Source: Darksidea phi
Taxonomy: Eukaryota > Ascomycota > Dothideomycetes > Pleosporales > Lentitheciaceae
Direction of reading: 5' to 3'
Assembly (NCBI GenBank): GCA_030770425.1
Contig: JASJFT010000138.1
Location: forward strand, 56,544 to 120,543
DNA length: 64,000 nucleotides
Made by a program: the position numbers and the translations under genes. Position 1 is the first letter of the stretch. Each line of letters opens with the position of its first letter. Under the pieces are notes generated by a model, which made no database searches, was not told where the DNA came from, and saw nothing but the letters and a program-made list of their open reading frames with translations. Positions 58,270-64,000 of this stretch are shown here, piece by piece.

Positions 58270-59262
58270 ATGGTCTACTACTTCAGCTCGAACACGGTCT
58301 CACCGGCAGCCTTTATATATGTCGGCAAAGACAAAGTGGAAAGTACGCCTCGCTTACCTCGACTCTAGTGTCCATGACTGACAAACATGTGCAGACGAAG
58401 AACTGATCAAGTACGGCTGGGAAGAGGACCTCTGGTTCCATGTTGATAACTTGTCCTCCGCACATGTTTACTTGCGGTTGCCTGAAGGGCAAGATTGGGA
58501 GACTATCGACAAGGATCTACTGATGGACTGTGCGCAGTTGACGAAAGCGAATAGTATTGAGGGTATGTTGTTGCGGTGTCGGTTCTTCTTACGGTGTAGG
58601 GAGTGTTGAGATCACACGCAGAGGAGCTTGAGATTGCACTCGTGGAAGCGTAGAGGAACATGGCTGATGATATTGCGTTATAGGCAATAAGAAGGATAAC
58701 GTCACTGTCATCTACACGCCATGGTCGAACTTGATGAAGGATGGAAGTATGGCAGTCGGCCAGGTGGGGTACAAGGATCCGCGAAAGGTAGGCCGTAATA
58801 TTCTGCATACTAAAGTCAATTCTGTTGATACCTTTTGCAGGTCAAGCGAGTACACGTGCAAAAGCGCGAGAATCCCATCGTCAACCGCCTCAACAAGACC
58901 AAGGTGGAGAAATTTCCTGACCTGGCGGAGGAGAAGGAGGCAAGATTGAAGGAACTAAGAATGAGGGATCGTGAAGCGCAGCAGCAAAGGGTGAGTTGTA
59001 TTTCAGTTATATGTTCTCTAAGCCTTGGCTTTCCCCCCACATGGGATCTCTACCTATCGGCCTTGTCTTCTCATTATTTCTGGAAAGCTTGTAACGAAGC
59101 TAACTTCTTTTCCAGCGCAAAGAGGAAGCTCGCGTAGCTAAAGAGCGGAAGGAGAAAGCATGGCAGCGCGACCACGCCTACGACGATATCATGTCGGAGG
59201 AGAGCATCGCGCAGTCCAGCAACCAGAACCGAGGCGAGGATTTCCTAGATGATTTCTTTTGA
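58270..59262 (+). CDS. JLP2: CCDC25/Jlp2 homologue (NFACT-R domain protein)
   Basis: Five exons (58270-58342, 58395-58562, 58684-58787, 58841-58990, 59116-59262) give 213 aa; human CCDC25 has 208. The N-terminal two-thirds is the NFACT-R domain: [49 protein letters not shown] and [20 protein letters not shown]. The C-terminal third is a charged coiled coil ending in FLDDFF. The NFACT-R fold is shared with Rqc2/NEMF. Human CCDC25 is reported as a DNA sensor on the cell surface, while the fungal role is unclear, perhaps RNA or ribosome related. The ATG at 58270 gives the family's exact start. Confidence 0.94.
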
Positions 59263-59434
59263 CTGCAGCAATGCGTCTTGCCCTCCGGCGCAAGCCAAGG
59301 GCCAAAAGCTCATCTTCCATTCGACACCCTTCTTTCCTAGAAGGATTCTTTAGCTATTGTGTCCCAAGCTCTACGTAGGGTGCGAACGGTATTGTAGAAC
59401 AGGCGTTGCAAGTAAACCATGGTCGAGAGGGCTT

Positions 59435-59910
59435 TCAGTACGGATCGCGAACGGTCATGGCTGGCAGACACAGATCCATGCTCTCGTTGAGCATCTCAAT
59501 GTTATGGTTGAAGGCATCATACGCCGTAGTCCGTATCTTCACCTCATCGTTTGTCCTACCCACAGTCAGTATCATCTTCATAATGCGACCACTGGTCTTG
59601 TTTCACCTCCACGTAGGACTTACAGTGACCTCGAGGTAGGCTTCCCTTTCCCTCCCTTGTCCTGGTTCCACCACGCTAAAAGGAGATTTTTCAAGATCTT
59701 ATGCTCCAACCCATTCTGCGTCCTCGCGTATTGCAGGAACTCGAGCGTGTTGGCGATCTTCTGGGGATTGAAGGCTGAAGCCGGATTCTTGGTGAAAGCT
59801 AGGCGTAGGCGGGAAACGAGCGTGTAGCGCGCGGGTTTGGCGAAGTGAATCGCGCGGAGTGAGGAACGGAGGAGGGCGCGGTAGGTGTGGAGGATTTGTT
59901 CGCTGGACAT
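59435..59910 (-). CDS. LYR-motif (DUF1763) protein
   Basis: Two exons (59910-59624, 59555-59435) give 135 aa. Near the N-terminus HTYRALLRSSLRAIHFAKPARY carries an LYR-like motif followed by a Phe, as in the LYRM superfamily. TNDEVKIRTTAYDAFNHNIEMLNESM at the C-terminus closely fits fungal DUF1763 proteins. LYRM proteins are small helical mitochondrial adaptors that assist Fe-S assembly or respiratory-complex assembly with acyl carrier protein. The target of this branch is unknown. The intron acceptor at 59556 was chosen because it keeps the conserved C-terminus in frame. Confidence 0.82.
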
Positions 59911-60389
59911 GGAAAGTTCGGTGCTTGGGCGTTGCACTGCGGGTGAACAGATGCGATGGTCTGTGCGGACATGTAGATAATTTGCAGCGTTGGGTTCTTG
60001 GATAGCTTGCCTTCAAATAGTGATTTGCGAGCACTTTACCTCCGACCCATCGTAAAGTAGACGCGGAAGAGGTGTTTGGAGAAAGTTAGTCGCTGATTGC
60101 ACGAGACCGGTTAACACGGAAGATTGTTAAGCCGCCCCGTAGGCGCCCGGTTAGTTGCGATCGCGCAAGCTCGCCTCTTCACCACCAACCGAACACCATT
60201 GCTCCGCCTGTCTGCCGTTGCCGTCGCGCGCGCCAGAACTGTTGGGAGATCAGTAGATATATCTCGCGCATTCTGTACGAGTGTTTCCGTGAGGGCACTA
60301 ACAACTAACCCTACAGCATACAAAGTACAGGGTCGTAGAGTCATTCGCCTTCAGCTTTCCGTCGCCTCACTTTGTGGCAGCCTTCGAAA
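59911..60389. other. Divergent intergenic region
   Basis: Between the DUF1763 and DUF2293 genes. A 90-codon frame at 60124-60393 looks like a mitochondrial presequence but leads nowhere and overlaps the next start. Confidence 0.4.
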
Positions 60390-62648
60390 ATGACTAGAGT
60401 CTCCCATGCAAGCAATCCTGGAACGCATGCCCCTGCGACTCTAGATCGCCCAAGGGCTGCTAGTAAGAAGAAGAAGAAGCCGTACAAAATCGTACTTGAG
60501 GCTGTCACCCAAGAGAAGCGTAAACTGCAGTCTATCGTCCGTTGCATCTTCGAGCTTTTCAGTCACTGTGACACACTAACACCATTCTAGTTGACCTACC
60601 ATGACCAAGCCCCGCCTGGCTTTGGGTACGTTCCCGTCGGATACCCGGAAATTACCGAGTGGTGCAAGGAGCAGTGCCGCCAGCGGAATCTCGACGTTCA
60701 CATCGTATCAGTGAGTACCTCAACTGCCATCGCGGATAATAGGGCGCTCGAAGCCCTCTCGATGAGCTTTCCACGAGCGTAGCTGACGCGGCGCAGGCCA
60801 AGCCCAAGAACAGAATGCACGCGGATCCAGAGAAGATTTCGCACCACGTACACCGAATCGGACACCACTTCCCGCTGGAGATTATTGATTTAGCTTGTAG
60901 CAAGTTTGGATATACGTTCACTGATAAGAATGGACTCCAGAAGCAGCGGGGCAGCCGCACTACATACGGTGAGGAGTACTTTGAACGCGGAATCGCCGAC
61001 TACGAGCAAAGGCAACGCCTTCACGGACGACCTATGACGGACGGCGAATCAAAGGATCATATTCGTGGGGCTGTTCGAGAGATGTTCCCTAAGATTCCTG
61101 AAGCAGACCTGACGTCGATCGTCAACCACGCTTTCCAAGAGGTAAGGACTGTAAAGGGTGGTGGATGGCCTTTCGATGGTTAATGCTAACGCTTTGCAGG
61201 GCACGAACAGAGTAGGCAACGCGAAGGAGCTGTCACTGGCCCGCCGGGTACAGCTCGCCGTTGTAGCCCACATTCGACATACATATACTGAATACGATCA
61301 AATCCTCAAGACCAAGACCGGCTCGTGGACTGAGGCCCGACAAAAAGTGGAACACGTTTCACTTGCTAAGTTGAAAGAATGGCGGGATGAGGCGGGCCAA
61401 GCGAGCAATGAGCTGGAGGAGACGTTCCGTGAAGTCATTGTTCTCGACGACGATGAAGACACCAGAGACAGCAGTGATGGTGACACTCCCAATCCCGACA
61501 CACGCGAGCCGAGCATGGAGATCTTTAGTAGCCGTGCTACTGCGCGAGATCTTCAGCCAGAGCCGACTGATCGTATGCACAACAACGTGTCTTACATGGG
61601 CCGAGCACCTCGAAGGACCGTTTATCTCCAGCACATGATTCCTCGCCCCCGTTCTCCATTCTTTCCTAGCTCATTAGACACTCACCCTGCTTTGCAGACG
61701 TTTCGAGCAGATCCGCGAGCACCGCCACCACCTGCTGCCGCCATCGAGCCGTTACGAGTACGACCTGAGCTCTTTCGGGCTGCTCATAGTAGGCCAATTG
61801 ATTCGTAAGTACCACTACTTGACTGCTAATTTTGATCATCACTAACGGCGATGAAGAAGAAGAGAGCCCGTCAAGACAGAGGCGCATCCGATCCAGATGC
61901 GCGACTCTGAAGGACGGCTGTACAACGTGAGTCATTAGGTGTCGCCTTCTGATGGCTGACTCTCAGGTATCCCTGTTCCCGTATCGTCGTGAGCTGACCT
62001 CAATAGCTGCAACCCATCGAGGAGCCCCGGAGAGAGGAGCGAGTAAGGCGCATCGACGGCCCATTGAGGCCTGCCTACGACTACCTACCCACCACAGGCC
62101 AACGACATGCACGTGAAGATGTGCCATCACGATTGATTAGCCACCCCAGCAGACCTGTACTAGCACCCAGCTCCAGACGCGCCTCAGACCAGGATTTAGT
62201 CCTGCCGTCTGTTGAGCGTGAGCCCGGAGTACCCTCCGAGGCACCTCTGGGTGGTCGTCGTCGAGGCGATTCCGTCGGCTATCGCGACATCCAAACGCCC
62301 AAGAGGAAGAGTTTCCCTTCGTCTGTATACAGTCCCCAGGAGCAGTACCCTGAACCAGCCGCGAAGCGCATGCGGCCCGTTTATGATGAACCATACGCAC
62401 AGTCTCGTCCCAGAGTGTCATACGAGCCAACTAATCTAGTATCTAGCCCTATAAGGCCGAGAGAACTCTATACCGGACCAAGCAGCCAAGCCTACATCCT
62501 TGCGCCTGCTAGGGACTCGCCTCGCGCGCACGTTCCTGAGTATGACCGACCGCATGGCGGTCGAGCACTCGTGCCTGTTGAGTATAGTGCAACCAGAGGG
62601 GATTCAGCGCACATTCTCTCCGATGGCGGCCGTTACAAGCTCTATTGA
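60390..62648 (+). CDS. DUF2293 domain protein
   Basis: Six exons (60390-60536, 60591-60710, 60797-61141, 61200-61804, about 61863-61926, 62007-62648) give about 640 aa. A Lys-run (KKKKKP) lies near residue 28. The DUF2293 core covers roughly residues 90-205: MHADPEKISHHVHRIGHHFP, then DHIRGAVREMFPKIPEADLT and RVQLAVVAHIRHTYTEYD. DUF2293 is restricted to fungi and has no known function. The C-terminal 350 residues are Pro/Arg/Ser-rich with an acidic patch (VLDDDEDTRDSSDGD) and look disordered; a nuclear role is possible. The fifth exon begins after a gaagaagaag run offering three in-frame acceptors. Confidence 0.85.
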
Positions 62649-63887
62649 TTTGAGCATGTTTTGGAAGAGTACTTCGGCGTTTTACGAAAGATACCCTTTT
62701 CATACGTTCATCCTGCATAGCGTCATGTTGCATTTGGAGGAATTGGGAGGTTCGTTGCATGGCTTGACTCAAGCATTTTAAGCGTCACTCTGGTGATTTT
62801 GCCGAAGTTTTCAAGGAGAAGATGAAGAAACCACTAAGGAAGGTCTGAAGGCCATTCGAAGCGGTAATCCGTGAGGAGTAGGAGCAGCTGAGGACGAGGA
62901 GCGATGACTATGTGCATGTATAAACACTATACGAACGCAACACGCTTGTGTTGAGAGTAATGATAATATTCACACTAAACATACCGTCTTACGGAGATTC
63001 TGACCCTGCTGTGCAGTACCTGGGAAGGTATGTTGGCCACTATTTGGTCTTCCTCAAGGCATTTCCTCCATCTACACTCCTGATTCGCTCTCCATCGCAT
63101 GCAACAGTCTGCGCGGACTTGTCGTTCAGCACGTTGTGTCAAGCACTTGCACGATGATTACCTTCCCGCATTGCGCGAGCGAGCCTTGCTTGCTTTTCCC
63201 TTCCATACCTTTCCCCCCTGTTTCCTAACTCGTCACCGTCGCTCCTCCAATCTTCCCCACGCTAATAGCATGCAAGGTCCACGCTTCCTAGCCCAGCGGG
63301 CGGGTTCAGTTTCTGCACCCTTGCCAGGACCATGATAAAGATGTGGTGTCGTTCGACAATGTGAGGCGGACACATTATGAGGGCATGGCGTCGGCGTTGT
63401 GGGATTTTTATGCCGTGAGATTGGGAGACGAAGTCGGCGGCGCGAGCCTAGAGAAGAGATAAAAGAGATGTTGGGATTTATCGTCGTACACTAGAGACTG
63501 GTATTAGAGAATAATTGAGACGTAATCGGATGTTTAAGATAGGATGTTTTGTGGAGATGGACGGGATGGGGATGGGGATGGGTGGTAGAGAAGTATCGGT
63601 GAGCGGGTGGTTGGGGTCATTGTGTAGGCGTTTGACGACATGGACGGGATGGTGCGAGATGCAAGCCTTTGGGTGGTTTTGGTGCTCATAGTTCGTGGTA
63701 GTTTGGACATTTATGTGACTGTTTGTACGTATTTGCTGGATCTACTATAAAGGATATGAATGTGTTGTTCCAATTCTGTTGACTCTTTTTAGAAGCACGA
63801 GAGGTGTTCGCTAACCTAGAGTAGGTGGAATACATAGGTTTCAATTCTAATTTTAACTTTGGGATCGGTCTGCCGCTTTGTTAATGA
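62649..63887. other. Downstream non-coding region
   Basis: No supported gene. G-rich on the plus strand around 63540-63620. Confidence 0.45.
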
Positions 63888-63918
63888 GGGGGGGGGGGGG
63901 GGGGGGGGGGCCCCGCCG

Positions 63919-63953
<35 letters not shown>

Positions 63954-64000
63954 CGACCGGGGCAAAAAAAAATGGTGTTCGCACCGGGGGGGGGGGCGGG
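63888..64000. repeat. Low-complexity poly-G stretch at the sequence end
   Basis: Runs of 20-30 G with short C/G interruptions and one A-run fill the last 113 bases. They carry no telomere repeat (TTAGGG). The most likely cause is low-quality sequence at a contig end. Confidence 0.8.

Noticed and set aside
60124..60393. 90-codon frame resembling a mitochondrial presequence
   Set aside because: It overlaps the DUF2293 start, lacks a downstream mature domain and has no plausible splice partner.
63888..64000. Telomere or G-quadruplex locus at the right end
   Set aside because: No TTAGGG-type repeats; the runs look like a sequencing artefact.
1..64000. CRISPR arrays, rRNA genes, 5S genes, bacterial-type operons
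   Set aside because: No regularly spaced repeats or rRNA motifs seen; the intron-containing genes are eukaryotic, so bacterial features are not expected.

Overview
The window is nuclear DNA from a filamentous ascomycete (Pezizomycotina; a Dothideomycete is plausible but the class is not proven from this sequence). Genes are broken by short introns of about 45-80 bp with GT-AG ends and TGCTAAC-like branch sites. Gene order is mixed on both strands, and the families present (HET domain, Dicer-like 1, HAL-type kinase, DUF2293, DUF1763, fungal SRPK-like kinase) are typical of this group. I rebuilt the exons by hand from reading-frame continuity, so splice coordinates are predictions. Protein lengths after splicing match their families well.

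Layout. 0-2 kb: FMN-binding pyridoxamine-oxidase-like gene, preceded by small tandem repeats; then about 3 kb with no convincing gene. 5-16 kb: POL32 (DNA polymerase delta subunit) divergent from tubulin cofactor D, an F-box protein, the U5 snRNP protein DIB1/DIM1, an F-box/2EXR-like protein and a GNAT acetyltransferase. 15.8-18.7 kb: a MITE-like inverted-repeat element, a HET-domain gene and a small gene with a GC-AG intron. 20.9-28.5 kb: SYF1, V-ATPase subunit D, a U1A/U2B''-like RRM protein and an MFS transporter. 29.3-34.1 kb: Dicer-like 1. 34.5-43.2 kb: TAP42, an isoamyl-acetate-type GDSL esterase, a mitochondrial coiled-coil protein, an amino-acid permease and a PhoD-like phosphatase. 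43.5-48.2 kb: a more AT-rich, gene-poor stretch holding a kinase pseudogene with two lesions and a divergent five-exon histone H4 variant. 48.3-62.7 kb: SVF1, a HAL4/SAT4-type kinase, a membrane-anchored GNAT protein, the tiny gamma-tubulin complex protein MZT1, a small unknown protein, a CCDC25/Jlp2 homologue, an LYR/DUF1763 protein and a DUF2293 protein. The last 110 bases are low-complexity poly-G, probably a contig-end artefact.

Most genes are housekeeping. Three act in splicing (DIB1, SYF1, the U1A/U2B'' protein), two in microtubule biology (cofactor D, MZT1), one in replication (POL32), one in RNAi (DCL1) and one in TOR/PP2A signalling (TAP42). The most unusual content is the divergent H4 variant, the damaged SRPK-like kinase about 1 kb from it, three microexons (7, 10 and 11 nt), a GC-AG intron, and the inverted-repeat element beside the HET gene. 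No tRNA, rRNA or CRISPR array was recognised.
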